A program made the translations under genes and the position numbers. Under the pieces are notes generated by a model that had not been told where the DNA came from, did no database searches, and saw only the letters and a program-made list of their open reading frames with translations. DNA of 64,000 nt. Source: Microbacterium oxydans. Its GTDB lineage: Bacteria > Actinomycetota > Actinomycetes > Actinomycetales > Microbacteriaceae. The DNA lies in NCBI RefSeq assembly GCF_900095745.1, contig NZ_FMIR01000018.1:248001-312000 (forward strand). Direction: 5' to 3'. Position 1 is the stretch's first letter; each line of letters begins with the position of its first letter. Of the stretch, positions 1 through 8,858 are shown piece by piece.

Positions 1-1
1 C

Positions 2-1465
2 GTGATGCCGATCTACGGCAAGTTCGGTGACGTCCTCGGCCGACGCAACCTGTTCCTGGTCGCCATCGCGCTGTTCACCCTGGCCTCGGTCGGCTGCGCC
101 TTCGCCACCGACTTCTGGATGTTCGTCGTCTTCCGCGCCCTGCAGGGCCTCGGCGGTGGCGGTCTGATGATCCTTTCGCAGGCGATCATCGCCGACATCG
201 TGCCCGCCAACGAGCGCGGCAAGTACATGGGCCCGCTCGGCGCCGTGTTCGGTCTGTCGGCCGTCGCCGGTCCGCTCCTCGGCGGCTACTTCGTCGATCA
301 CCTGACCTGGCAGTGGGCGTTCTACATCAACATCCCCGTCGGCATCGCCGCGTTCATCATCGCGCTCGTCGCACTGAAGCTGCCGAGCAAGAAGGCCGAG
401 AAGCCGATCGACATCTTCGGCGTGATCTTCCTCTCCATCGCGACCACCTGCCTCATCTTCTTCACCGACTTCGGTGGCGACAAGGAGTTCGGCTGGGATT
501 CGCTGGCCACCTGGGCCTGGGGCGCCGGCCTGATCGTGGCAGCCACGGCTTTCGTCATCACGGAATCGCGGGTCAAGGACCCGATCATCCCGCTCAGCCT
601 CTTCCGGAATCCGATCTTCGTGAACGCGACCGCGATCGGGCTGGTGCTCGGAATCGGGATGTTCGCGGCGATCGGCTTCGTGCCGACCTTCCTGCAGATG
701 TCGTCCGGCACCTCGGCGGCGGAATCCGGTCTGTTGATGATCCCGATGATGGTCGGTCTCATGGGCACGTCGATCTTCTCGGGCATCGCGATCTCGAAGA
801 CCGGCAAGTACAAGATCTATCCGATCCTCGGCACGATCATCACCGGCATCGCGATGGTCTCGATGACCACGCTGTCGGCGGCGACACCGATCTGGCTGAT
901 CTGCACGTTCCTGTTCGTGTTCGGCGCCGGACTCGGGCTCATCATGCAGGTCGTCGTCCTGGTCGTGCAGAACGCGGTTCCCGCGGGCGAGCTCGGCACG
1001 GCCACCAGCACGAACAACTACTTCCGCGAAGTGGGGGCGTCGCTGGGCACCGCCGTGTTCGGCACGATCTTCACCACGCGACTGACCGAGAACCTCACCG
1101 GGGTCTTCGCCGGGGCCGGCGCCTCGCCGGATGCCGCGTCGCAGGCCGCATCCACGATCGACCCCGCGACGTTGAGCACGCTTCCCGACGAGGTGCGCGA
1201 CGGCATCGTCACCGCCTATGCGGACGCCCTGGCACCGGTGTTCTGGTACCTCGTGCCCTTCATCGCGCTTGCACTCGTGCTGTCGCTGTTCCTCAAGCAG
1301 ATCCCCCTTTCCGATCAGGCAGGACTCGTCGCCCGCGGCGAGGCGATCAGCGGCGAGGAGGCGGAGCGGCTGGAAGCAGAGCAGCGTGGCATCGCCCGTC
1401 CGGACGATCTCGCGACGGCGGATGCCGGGCCGACCGACACCGCGCCCACACCGACGGTCCGCTGA
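2..1465 (+). CDS. MFS drug exporter, DHA2/EmrB-QacA type (5' partial)
   Basis: Proton-driven multidrug exporter of the inner membrane. The reading frame is already open at the window edge and begins inside the family's motif A (GKFGDVLGRR, the loop between helices 2 and 3), so the first two helices lie outside the window and the GTG/ATG at base 2 is not the true start. The remaining 487 codons hold about a dozen hydrophobic helices, a motif-C-like run (GLSAVAGPLLGG) and the long extracytoplasmic loop near the C-terminus that is usual in 14-helix DHA2 members. A charged tail of about 50 residues follows the last helix. The family is clear; the substrate cannot be told from sequence. Confidence 0.9.
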   Translation: MMPIYGKFGDVLGRRNLFLVAIALFTLASVGCAFATDFWMFVVFRALQGLGGGGLMILSQAIIADIVPANERGKYMGPLGAVFGLSAVAGPLLGGYFVDHLTWQWAFYINIPVGIAAFIIALVALKLPSKKAEKPIDIFGVIFLSIATTCLIFFTDFGGDKEFGWDSLATWAWGAGLIVAATAFVITESRVKDPIIPLSLFRNPIFVNATAIGLVLGIGMFAAIGFVPTFLQMSSGTSAAESGLLMIPMMVGLMGTSIFSGIAISKTGKYKIYPILGTIITGIAMVSMTTLSAATPIWLICTFLFVFGAGLGLIMQVVVLVVQNAVPAGELGTATSTNNYFREVGASLGTAVFGTIFTTRLTENLTGVFAGAGASPDAASQAASTIDPATLSTLPDEVRDGIVTAYADALAPVFWYLVPFIALALVLSLFLKQIPLSDQAGLVARGEAISGEEAERLEAEQRGIARPDDLATADAGPTDTAPTPTVR

Positions 1466-1472
1466 CGTCCCG

Positions 1473-1506
1473 GCGCCCTCGCCCTTTCGATGAAGGGTGA
1501 GGGCGC
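1473..1506 (+). terminator. Hairpin terminator after the MFS gene
   Basis: Inverted repeat with 14-nt arms (GCGCCCTCGCCCTT / AAGGGTGAGGGCGC, one wobble) around the hexaloop TCGATG, starting 7 nt after the MFS stop codon. No long T run follows. Confidence 0.7.
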
Positions 1507-1577
1507 TGCGCTGTCAAGCCCCTCCCTTTCCGCGAAGCGAGCGGTCATCCTTCATCGTGGGGACAGGTAGGAGAACG

Positions 1578-1886
1578 ATGGAGCACGACCCGGACCGCAG
1601 GTTCGCCCTGGTGCACGTCAGTGACACCGACTGGGCGATCCACGATCTGCACTACCCGGAGGGCGATCACCGCCGGGTGGTCTGCACGATCTTCGAAGAC
1701 GCCCCGACGGAGTTCGAGGTGCTGTGGCGGCGCGACCTTCCGCTTGCCCTGCGGTACAGCTCCGCCGAGGACGTGCTCGACGCCGTCCGGAGGTTCCAGG
1801 ACGCCTCTCGGGCGACGCGGCCGATCCCGATCCCGCACCTCCCGCCGACGCGCAACCGGGGTGCGGGTCGAAGCACTCCCCGCTGA
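1578..1886 (+). CDS. Hypothetical protein, 102 aa
   Basis: Not recognised. The start is the ATG preceded by AGGAGAACG, the only good ribosome-binding site in the frame; the longer upstream reading is ignored because it runs into the terminator of the previous gene. The product is soluble, with a mixed acidic/aromatic N-terminal half (DTDWAIHDLHYPEG) that looks like a small alpha/beta fold and a Pro/Arg-rich disordered tail of about 25 residues. No signal peptide or metal motif is visible. It lies alone between an exporter and a CPBP protease on the same strand. Confidence 0.6.
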   Translation: MEHDPDRRFALVHVSDTDWAIHDLHYPEGDHRRVVCTIFEDAPTEFEVLWRRDLPLALRYSSAEDVLDAVRRFQDASRATRPIPIPHLPPTRNRGAGRSTPR

Positions 1887-1976
1887 CGCGCCGAGACGCC
1901 TCCGCTGGACGCGAAGCGCCGGTCTGCGCAAAACTGACGTGAACACGCCGGCCTTCCCCCACAGCCTGGAGTCCCC

Positions 1977-2804
1977 ATGACCTCTCCTGCACCCACCGCC
2001 ACGTTCTGGAAGAGGTTCTGGGAAAAGGGTGGCTGGTGGCGAGCGCTCCTGCTCACGGCCGCGTACTTCGTCCTCTTCCAGCTGCTCTCGCTGTCGTTCA
2101 CCCCGCTCGCCCTGAACATCGAGGAACCGAGCAGCGCGGCGGGCATCGTCGTGTTCTACGTCCTGCCCGAGCTCGTCGGTGCCGTCATCCTCGCCGCCTT
2201 CACCCTCTCGGTCGGGTGGTGGCGCGAGGTCTTCGGCCGGCAGCCGATCCGCGGCCGGGGGTGGATGTGGATCGCCATCGTGGTGGTGCTGCTGTTCAAC
2301 ATCCTCCGCTTCGCGACGATCGACTACGGCAAGGCGGGCTTCGACGTCGTGCTGACGTGGCTCCTCGCCGGCCTCCTGATCGGCTTCACCGAAGAGGTGC
2401 TCACTCGCGGTCTGGTGGTGAACCTGATGCGCAAGGCGGGTTACCGCGAGGTCGTGGTGGCCGTGATCTCGGCCGCGCTCTTCGCGGGACTGCACGCCGG
2501 CAACCTGCTCAACGGACAGAACCTCCTCGCGACCGGATTCCAGCTGATCTACACCTTCGCCTTCGGCATCCTGATGTACCTCGCGCTCCGCGTGACCGGA
2601 ACGATCATCGCTCCGATCCTGCTGCACGCGAGCACCGACCCGAGCATCTTCCTGCAGACCGCCTACCCCGCGGACGGCGCGCTCACGGGCTTCGCCGGTC
2701 TCGGCAACATCGTGGTGGTCGTCGCCGGCTTCGTGACGATCTTCTTCATCCGCGGCCGTGTCGGCGACGCGCATCCGGACTTCGCCGCACAGCGTCCGGC
2801 CTGA
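1977..2804 (+). CDS. CPBP family intramembrane metalloprotease (CAAX/Abi type)
   Basis: Membrane-embedded glutamic-type protease of the CPBP/Rce1 superfamily. The 275-aa product has about seven hydrophobic segments and all three family motifs: the EExxxR motif (E139, E140, R144), the FxxxH motif with H173 and the third motif with H217 followed by ST-D. These residues form the active site in this family, so the protein looks catalytically intact. Bacterial members act in bacteriocin immunity, peptide maturation or unknown roles, and nothing nearby identifies a substrate. It ends 6 nt before the convergent mutarotase gene, so the two stop codons almost meet. Confidence 0.88.
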   Translation: MTSPAPTATFWKRFWEKGGWWRALLLTAAYFVLFQLLSLSFTPLALNIEEPSSAAGIVVFYVLPELVGAVILAAFTLSVGWWREVFGRQPIRGRGWMWIAIVVVLLFNILRFATIDYGKAGFDVVLTWLLAGLLIGFTEEVLTRGLVVNLMRKAGYREVVVAVISAALFAGLHAGNLLNGQNLLATGFQLIYTFAFGILMYLALRVTGTIIAPILLHASTDPSIFLQTAYPADGALTGFAGLGNIVVVVAGFVTIFFIRGRVGDAHPDFAAQRPA

Positions 2805-2810
2805 CCCCGG

Positions 2811-3146
2811 TCACGCGTCGGCGCCGCGCTGCACCGACAGCGCCCACACCTGCTCGATCGGCGCGACCGCGTCTTCGCCGTCGGCGCCTCGGAAGCCCTC
2901 GACGAAGCGCCCGATGTCGGCCTGCCAGGCGTCATTCACCGGCGAGGCCTCGACGACACGCATCGCCGCTTCGAAGTCGTCGCATTCGACCAGGTGGAAC
3001 AGGTCGCGACCGGAGCGCCAGATCGTCCAGTCGTGGATGCCCGCGACGCCGAAGAGGTCGCGTAGCGCATCGGGGATCCGGGCATGGTGGGATCGGTAGT
3101 CGTCGACCGCACCCTCGGCGATGATCGAATGCAGTGCGATGCGCAT
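2811..3146 (-). CDS. rhaM: L-rhamnose mutarotase family protein
   Basis: Small dimeric RhaM/RhaU fold (DUF718) of 111 aa that interconverts the alpha and beta anomers of L-rhamnose or a related deoxyhexose. The family's Tyr-x3-His-x2-Ile motif is present (Y17, H21, I24), together with the conserved Trp-rich strand (HDWTIW) and the LFHLVECDDFE strand. It is the last gene of a minus-strand sugar locus and follows the aldo/keto reductase after 16 bp, so it probably supplies the correct anomer to that dehydrogenase. Members also act on L-fucose, so the exact sugar is open. Confidence 0.85.
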   Translation of the reverse strand: MRIALHSIIAEGAVDDYRSHHARIPDALRDLFGVAGIHDWTIWRSGRDLFHLVECDDFEAAMRVVEASPVNDAWQADIGRFVEGFRGADGEDAVAPIEQVWALSVQRGADA

Positions 3147-3162
3147 GTGGTCCCCTCCGCGC

Positions 3163-4146
3163 TCAGATCGATTCCGGTGACAGGATATGCCCGGCTTGCT
3201 CCAACGCGGTCCACAGCGACTCCGGGATGCTCGCCGTCGCGCAGGCGACGGCCTCCGTCACCTGCTGCACCCCGCGCATCCCCACGACGGCCGAGACCAC
3301 CTGCGGCATCCGCAGCGGATACTGCACGGCGGCCGAGGGCAGCGTCGTGTCGTGCGCGCGACAGATCCGCTCGATGTCCCGCGCCCGCTCCACGATGTCC
3401 TGCGGGGCGTCGGCGTAGTCGTAGCTCACCCGGTCGGGCACGCTGTCCCGGGCGAGGAGTCCCGAGTTGTAGACGGCGGCGGCAACCACCGCGACGCCGC
3501 GCTCGCGCGCGAGCCGCAGCATCCGCACGCTCGCGCCCTGCTCGAGCAGCGTGAGCCGGCCGGCGCACATCACGATGTCCGTGTCGGTCTGCTCGATCAG
3601 GTCGGCGAGCATTCCCGCCTGGTTCATTCCGGCGCCGTAGGCCCCGATCACGCCCTCGTCACGCAGTGCCGACAGTGTCTGCGCGCCCGTGGTCCTGGCG
3701 GCGTCGAAGTGGGCGTCCGGGTCGTGCATGTACACGACGTCGACCCGGTCGAGTCCGAGTCGCTCCAGGCTTGCCTCGACCGAACGCAGGATCCCGTCGC
3801 GGCTGAGGTCGTACACGCGCCGCACATCGGACGGCACGTCGAAGAGGTTGTCCAGGTCGCGGAGATGGGCGGTCTCCGGGCTCGGGACGAGGAGGCGCCC
3901 GACCTTCGTGGAGAGCACGTACTCGTCACGCGGATAGGCCGCGAGCGCGCGACCGAGTCGGCGCTCCGAGAGGCCGAGTCCGTAGTGGGGCGCCGTGTCG
4001 AAGTAGCGGATGCCGGCGTCCCAGGCCGCGCGTACCGAGGCTTCCGCCTCCTCATCGGTCAACACACTGCCGAGATTGCCAAGCTGCGCGCACCCCATGC
4101 CGAGGATGCTGATGTCGAGCCCGCGATGCGCGCGAAGGGGGATCAT
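3163..4146 (-). CDS. Aldo/keto reductase (L-fucose / D-threo-aldose dehydrogenase-like)
   Basis: NAD(P)-dependent oxidoreductase with a TIM-barrel fold, 327 aa. The catalytic tetrad is complete: D50 and Y55 (DTAPHYG), K81 (STKVG) and H141 (VVYMHDPD). The MHDPD stretch and overall layout resemble the subgroup of sugar dehydrogenases that oxidise L-fucose, L-galactose or D-arabinose to lactones. Its start overlaps the stop of the upstream transporter ATPase by 4 bp, so it is in the same operon. In context it would oxidise the imported sugar after the mutarotase. No lactonase gene is seen in the locus. Confidence 0.8.
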   Translation of the reverse strand: MIPLRAHRGLDISILGMGCAQLGNLGSVLTDEEAEASVRAAWDAGIRYFDTAPHYGLGLSERRLGRALAAYPRDEYVLSTKVGRLLVPSPETAHLRDLDNLFDVPSDVRRVYDLSRDGILRSVEASLERLGLDRVDVVYMHDPDAHFDAARTTGAQTLSALRDEGVIGAYGAGMNQAGMLADLIEQTDTDIVMCAGRLTLLEQGASVRMLRLARERGVAVVAAAVYNSGLLARDSVPDRVSYDYADAPQDIVERARDIERICRAHDTTLPSAAVQYPLRMPQVVSAVVGMRGVQQVTEAVACATASIPESLWTALEQAGHILSPESI

Positions 4147-5663
4147 GAAGCCTCCACTGCGGATCCGTGGATGTGCGCCATCACGGCCGCACTCATCGGC
4201 TGGTAATCGTGCGTGTTCTCGACGACGCCGCGCACGATGAACTGGTCCATGACGACGATGCGGTCGGCGAGCGTCACCATCTCGGCGAGGTCGCTCGAGA
4301 TGAGGAGGATCGCCATGCCGTCGTCGGCGAGCTGCCAGATGAGCTCATAGAACGCCCGCTTGGTGCGCACGTCGATTCCGACGGTCGGCTCGTCGATGAT
4401 GAGCACCCGGGTCCGGGCGGCGAGCCACTTGGCCAGCGAGACCTTCTGCTGGTTGCCTCCGGAGAGCTGGCCGGCGAGCTGATCCTGGGAGCTGATCCTG
4501 ATGTCGAGGGCGTCGACGTGGGTCTGCACCGTGTCGCGCTCGGTGCGACCGGGGACGAATCCGAGCACCTTCGAGATCTCCGACCAGATGGTGACGGCGA
4601 CGTTGCGCGTGATCGACTGCAGGAGGAAGACGCCCTCCTCCTTGCGGTTCTCGGTGACGTAGCCGATGCGGAAGCGGCGCAGGGCATCGCGCACGGAGCG
4701 GATCCGCACCGGTCTGCCGTCGACCTTCACCTCTCCCCCGACGACCCGGTCGAGTCCGAGGATCGCGCGCGCGAGCTCGGTGCGTCCGGCGCCGACGAGC
4801 CCGTACATCCCGAGCACCTCTCCGGGATGCACGGCGAGCGAGATGCGACGATGCCCGGCGGCGGTGCTGACGTCTGTGAGCTCGAGCGCGGGCGTGACGG
4901 TGCGATCGACCTCGCGCTCCTCGACCTCGAGGTCGGCGAGGGTTCGGCCGACCATCCGCGCGACGACCTCGTCACGGGTCGTGTCCGCGATCGGCTGCGA
5001 CGGCATGACGGTGCTGCCGTCGCGGAGCACCGTGATCGCGTCGCAGTGCGCGAACACCTCGTCGAGCTTGTGGCTGACGAGGACGATCGCGGTGCCTTCG
5101 GCGCTGAGCTGGCGCACCACTTTGTACAGGCGGTCGGCCTCGTCGTTGCTGAGTGAGGCGGTCGGTTCGTCGAGCAGGAGCACCTTGGCGCTCCGGTACA
5201 GGCCTCGGGCGATCTCCACGAGCTGGATCTGCGCGGCCGAGAGCTCACGCATGGGAGTGCGCGGGTCGATGTCGAGGTCAAGCATGTCCAGGCAGCGCTT
5301 CGACTCCCGCCACACCTGCCGCCAGTCGACCGTGCCCGCGCGGCGGGGCATCGCGGAGAGGGCGATGTTCTCCCCCACGGTGAACTCGCGGACGACGTTG
5401 CGCTCCTGATGCACCACCCCGATGCCGGCGGCCATCGCCTCCAGCGGGTTCGAGAACGAGACCTCCTCACCGCCCAGGATCAGGCTCCCGGAGTCGGCGC
5501 CCTGCACACCGGTGACGATCTTGATGAGCGTCGACTTGCCCGCGCCGTTCTCTCCCATGAGCGCGTGCACCGAGCCCGCCTCGAGGGTCAGGTTCGCGTC
5601 GGCGAGCGCGGTCACCCCGGGGAACGTCTTGCGCAGGTTCCGGACTTCCAGTGCGACGCTCAT
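4143..5663 (-). CDS. Sugar ABC transporter ATP-binding protein (RbsA/MglA type)
   Basis: Cytoplasmic tandem ATPase of a ribose/galactose-type importer, 506 aa. The first half has a full Walker A (GENGAGKST), the signature LSAAQIQ and Walker B LLLDEP; the second half has the degenerate P-loop (GLVGAGRTEL) usual in this family and the signature LSGGNQQK. The start is the ATG of MSVALEV, which overlaps the upstream permease's stop as ATGA; a longer upstream reading exists only because the frame stays open through the permease gene. It couples to the two permeases and the lipoprotein encoded upstream. Confidence 0.93.
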   Translation of the reverse strand: MSVALEVRNLRKTFPGVTALADANLTLEAGSVHALMGENGAGKSTLIKIVTGVQGADSGSLILGGEEVSFSNPLEAMAAGIGVVHQERNVVREFTVGENIALSAMPRRAGTVDWRQVWRESKRCLDMLDLDIDPRTPMRELSAAQIQLVEIARGLYRSAKVLLLDEPTASLSNDEADRLYKVVRQLSAEGTAIVLVSHKLDEVFAHCDAITVLRDGSTVMPSQPIADTTRDEVVARMVGRTLADLEVEEREVDRTVTPALELTDVSTAAGHRRISLAVHPGEVLGMYGLVGAGRTELARAILGLDRVVGGEVKVDGRPVRIRSVRDALRRFRIGYVTENRKEEGVFLLQSITRNVAVTIWSEISKVLGFVPGRTERDTVQTHVDALDIRISSQDQLAGQLSGGNQQKVSLAKWLAARTRVLIIDEPTVGIDVRTKRAFYELIWQLADDGMAILLISSDLAEMVTLADRIVVMDQFIVRGVVENTHDYQPMSAAVMAHIHGSAVEAS

Positions 5664-6664
5664 CGCTTCACCTCCGCCAGTGCGGCTTCCGCTCGCAACG
5701 ATCTGATCCTGCTGGCATGTCGTGATGCCTGCACCTCGCGCAGCTTGCCGAGTGCCACGGTACCGAGCACGACCGCACCGACGACGAAGTTGACGACCTC
5801 GGCGTCGAATCGGAAGATCGGGCTGGCGGCATCCACGAGCCGCACGACCATGGCCGCGAGCACAGTGCCGAGGACGGCCACGGTGCCTCCGGCGAGAGCG
5901 ACGCCGCCGATGATCGGTGCGGCGAAGCTCGGCAGCAGCCAGTCGCCGCCGACGGTCGTGTTGACGCCGGGGAGGAACGAGATGCTCACCATCGCGGCGA
6001 CGCCGCACAGCAGTCCGGAGAGCGTGTGGGCCACGATGAGAGCGCGGTCGGTCGAGATTCCGGCGAGCTGCGCGGCCGAGGCGTTGCCTCCGCTCGCGAG
6101 GAGTTTTCGTCCCGACACCGTCTGCGCGAAGTACAGGGCGACGATCGCGGCGACCACGAGCGTCATCAGGAAGATCGTCGGGATGCCCAGGATCTCCGAC
6201 CGCCCGAAGGCGGCGAGCTCGGGCCACGCCTTGCGCTCGATCGTGCGGGTGCCGACGAGGGCGTACTGCACACCGATCAGGATCTGCGACATCGCGAGAG
6301 TCACGATGAAGCCGTTGATCCGAGTGCCGACGACGAGCAGACCGTTGACGAGGCCGAGGACGGCGCCGGTGAGCACGGCGACGAGGGCGCCGATCCACGG
6401 CGGGACGCCCCAGGAGGTGACGATCACGCCGGTGAAGCAGGCCGCGACACCGCCGATCGCTCCGACCGCGAGGTTGAGCTGACCGACGCAGAGCGTGATC
6501 ATCTGCGCCAGCCCGATCAGGATCGGCACGCTGACGAACCGGAAAAAGCTCGTCATCGACACCGGGCCGAAGAACTGTCCCGATGTCGCCATGCCCAGCA
6601 CAGCGGCTCCGACCACGACGATCCCGACCAGCAGGAGGTTGTTCGCGCTGATCATGCGTTTCAT
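5660..6664 (-). CDS. Sugar ABC transporter permease (RbsC type), second subunit
   Basis: Integral membrane subunit (BPD_transp_2 family), 334 aa, with about ten helices and the family's cytoplasmic coupling segment GISTDRALIVAHTLSGLLCG. The start is the ATG of MKRMISAN, overlapping the preceding permease's stop by 4 bp (ATGA). It is paralogous to the permease just upstream, so the channel is probably a heterodimer. Earlier in-frame codons belong to the neighbouring gene read in another frame and are excluded. Confidence 0.9.
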   Translation of the reverse strand: MKRMISANNLLLVGIVVVGAAVLGMATSGQFFGPVSMTSFFRFVSVPILIGLAQMITLCVGQLNLAVGAIGGVAACFTGVIVTSWGVPPWIGALVAVLTGAVLGLVNGLLVVGTRINGFIVTLAMSQILIGVQYALVGTRTIERKAWPELAAFGRSEILGIPTIFLMTLVVAAIVALYFAQTVSGRKLLASGGNASAAQLAGISTDRALIVAHTLSGLLCGVAAMVSISFLPGVNTTVGGDWLLPSFAAPIIGGVALAGGTVAVLGTVLAAMVVRLVDAASPIFRFDAEVVNFVVGAVVLGTVALGKLREVQASRHASRIRSLRAEAALAEVKR

Positions 6665-7740
6665 CGGTGGGCCTCCGCCTCTTCGAGTTCGACGGCGAGG
6701 GTCGCGGCGGACTCCGTCGCGTTGGCGGGGCGGCGTCGCGCGAAGAGCAGCCGCAGCCGATCCGTGGCGAGTGCCGCCAGGAGGATGACGCCGAGCAGGA
6801 CGTTGAGCGTCTCGAGTCCGACCCCGAACAGCTCGAGTCCCTTGCGGATCACCGAGGTCAGTGTGATGCCGAGCGCGGTGCCGACGATCGAGACCAGGCC
6901 GCCGGCGAGCAGGGTGCCGCCGAGGATCGGTCCGAGGAAGGAGGAGAGCATGAACTCGCTGCCGATGGCGGGGGTGAACGACCCCGTGCTGGCCGCGAGC
7001 AGGAACCCGGCGATCGCCGCGAGCAGTCCGGAGAGGGCGTGGGCGAGGATCGTCCGGCTCGCCGTCGGGATGCCCGAGAGCTCTGCGGCCTTCACGCTGC
7101 TGCCGGTCATCAGGACTTCGCGTCCGCTGCGTGTGCAGGTGTAGAAGTACCAGATCACGGCCATGCAGCCGAGTGCGGGCAGGACCATCAGCGGCACGGC
7201 GTTCGACCCGCAGTAGCCGAACATGCAGACATCGGCGAAGGTGCCACGCCCGATGGTCTCGAACCCGGCGGGCGAGACCGTGAAGGCCTGGCCGGTGCTC
7301 CACGACTTGTACAGCGTGGGGATCAGCCCCAGCAGCGTGAAGCTCATCGCGAGAGTCACGATGAAGGAGTTCACTCCGGTCTTGGCGATGATCCATCCGG
7401 CGAGCGCGCCGAGCGCCGTACTGGCGAGCACCCCGAGAGCGAGCCCGGCGAGGAGCGGCAGGCCGAAGTTCTCGAACGCGGCACCGGTGACGAGCGCTCC
7501 GATCCCCGCGAGCTGTCCCACAGCGAGGTTCATGTGGCCGATCGAGAGCACGACCATCTGTGCGAGCCCGACGACCGTGAAGATCGCGATCGTCGTGAGC
7601 AGCGGCGCGATGACGAAGGGGCCGTTGAGGAACGCCGGCTTGAGGATCGCCAGGGTCGTGACCAGGACGACGATCAGGACGACGAGGAGCGCACGCGGTG
7701 AGCGGAGCTCGGCGCGCGCGGCAGTGCCCAGACGCGACAT
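6661..7740 (-). CDS. Sugar ABC transporter permease (RbsC type), first subunit
   Basis: Integral membrane subunit of the same importer, 359 aa, BPD_transp_2 family, with about ten helices and the coupling motif (GIPTASRTILAHALSGLL). The start is the ATG of MSRLGTAAR, which shares a base with the dehydratase stop codon (TGATG arrangement), so the two are translationally coupled. It has a longer extracytoplasmic loop than its partner (around the segment GTFADVCMFGYCG) containing two cysteines. A charged tail of about 20 residues follows the last helix. Confidence 0.9.
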   Translation of the reverse strand: MSRLGTAARAELRSPRALLVVLIVVLVTTLAILKPAFLNGPFVIAPLLTTIAIFTVVGLAQMVVLSIGHMNLAVGQLAGIGALVTGAAFENFGLPLLAGLALGVLASTALGALAGWIIAKTGVNSFIVTLAMSFTLLGLIPTLYKSWSTGQAFTVSPAGFETIGRGTFADVCMFGYCGSNAVPLMVLPALGCMAVIWYFYTCTRSGREVLMTGSSVKAAELSGIPTASRTILAHALSGLLAAIAGFLLAASTGSFTPAIGSEFMLSSFLGPILGGTLLAGGLVSIVGTALGITLTSVIRKGLELFGVGLETLNVLLGVILLAALATDRLRLLFARRRPANATESAATLAVELEEAEAHR

Positions 7741-8831
7741 CAGAGCACGATCCGATCGTCCATGGCGTCGCGATCCCAATCGATCCCGAGACCGAGCGTC
7801 TCCGGGGCGAGGGCGCGGCCGTCTTCGATGGTCATGCCGGTCCGGGTGATCGCGCGCAGCTGCGGGATGTGCTCGACGTAGCGTCCGTTCGGGACGGCGG
7901 CGACCAGGCTCACGTGCAGCTCCATGAGGAAGTGCGGGCACACGTGCACGTTGAACGACTCCGCGAGGTGCGCGACCTTGAGCCAAGGCGTGATCCCGCC
8001 GATGCGGGCGACGTCCACCTGGACGACTCCCGCGGCGCCGCGGTCGAGATACTCGCGGAACTGCGCGATCGAGTACATCGACTCCCCGACCGCGATCGGT
8101 GTCGATGTCGATGCCGCGAGGCGGACATGCCCCTCGATGTCATCGGCGGGCAGGGGCTCTTCGATCCAGCCGAGGTCGAGTCCGTCGAACAGTCGGGCAC
8201 GACGGATGGCCTCCGCGCCGGTCAGGGACTGGTTGGCGTCGACCATGATGTCGAAGTGCGCGCCGACCGCCTCACGAACGGCGGTCAGACGCTCGCGGTC
8301 CTCCTGTCCGCTCGGCTTGCCGATCTTCACCTTCACGCCTTTGAGCCCGGCGTCCTTCGAGGCGAGCGCTCCGGCCACCAGCTCGTCGGTGTCGAGGTGC
8401 AGCCACCCGCCCTCGGTGTCGTAGAGGGGGATGTCGCGGCGGAACCCGCCCGCGAGCCGCCAGAGCGGGAGCGCGGCACGACGCGAGGCGACGTCCCACA
8501 ACGCCGTGTCGACGGCAGCCAGTGCGAGCGAGGTGATGGCCCCGGTCGTCGTCGCGCGGGTCGAGGCGAACAGGCGATACCAGACCGCCTCGATGCGGTC
8601 GGCTTCCTGACCGACGAGGATCGGGAGCAGGTGGTCGCGCAGCATCGACAGCACTGCGCGACCTCCCGTTCCGATCGTGTAGGAGTACCCGAGGCCGTGC
8701 AGGCCATCGCTCGTGGTGAGTTCGACGAAGATCGTCTCCTGAGACACGAAGCTCTGCACGGCATCCGTGCGCTCGGTCTCGACGGCGACGTCCACGAGGA
8801 ACGCGCGAGCATCGGTGATCGTACTGGCCAT
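7740..8831 (-). CDS. Enolase-superfamily acid-sugar dehydratase (mandelate racemase subgroup)
   Basis: Mg-dependent enzyme that removes the alpha proton of a sugar acid, usually ending in dehydration to a 2-keto-3-deoxy acid. Counted from the chosen start (363 aa) the catalytic set is complete: KxK at K167/K169, metal ligands D198 (DANQ), E224 (EEP) and E250 (GES), and the His-Asp dyad H300 (CPH) with D273. This places it in the MR subgroup. The start is the second ATG (MASTITD): the Shine-Dalgarno CAGGAG directly abuts the first ATG but is 9 nt from the second. Substrate is inferred only from context; rhamnonate, fuconate or galactarate-like acids are possible. Confidence 0.85.
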   Translation of the reverse strand: MASTITDARAFLVDVAVETERTDAVQSFVSQETIFVELTTSDGLHGLGYSYTIGTGGRAVLSMLRDHLLPILVGQEADRIEAVWYRLFASTRATTTGAITSLALAAVDTALWDVASRRAALPLWRLAGGFRRDIPLYDTEGGWLHLDTDELVAGALASKDAGLKGVKVKIGKPSGQEDRERLTAVREAVGAHFDIMVDANQSLTGAEAIRRARLFDGLDLGWIEEPLPADDIEGHVRLAASTSTPIAVGESMYSIAQFREYLDRGAAGVVQVDVARIGGITPWLKVAHLAESFNVHVCPHFLMELHVSLVAAVPNGRYVEHIPQLRAITRTGMTIEDGRALAPETLGLGIDWDRDAMDDRIVL

Positions 8832-8858
8832 CGGGTACATCTCCTGGTGTGGGTCAGA

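Noticed and set aside
5660..7396. A 578-aa reading of the second sugar permease and a 751-aa reading of its ATPase
   Set aside because: The N-terminal parts are Arg/His-rich wrong-frame translations of the adjacent genes. ATGA overlaps at 6664 and 5663 mark the true starts.
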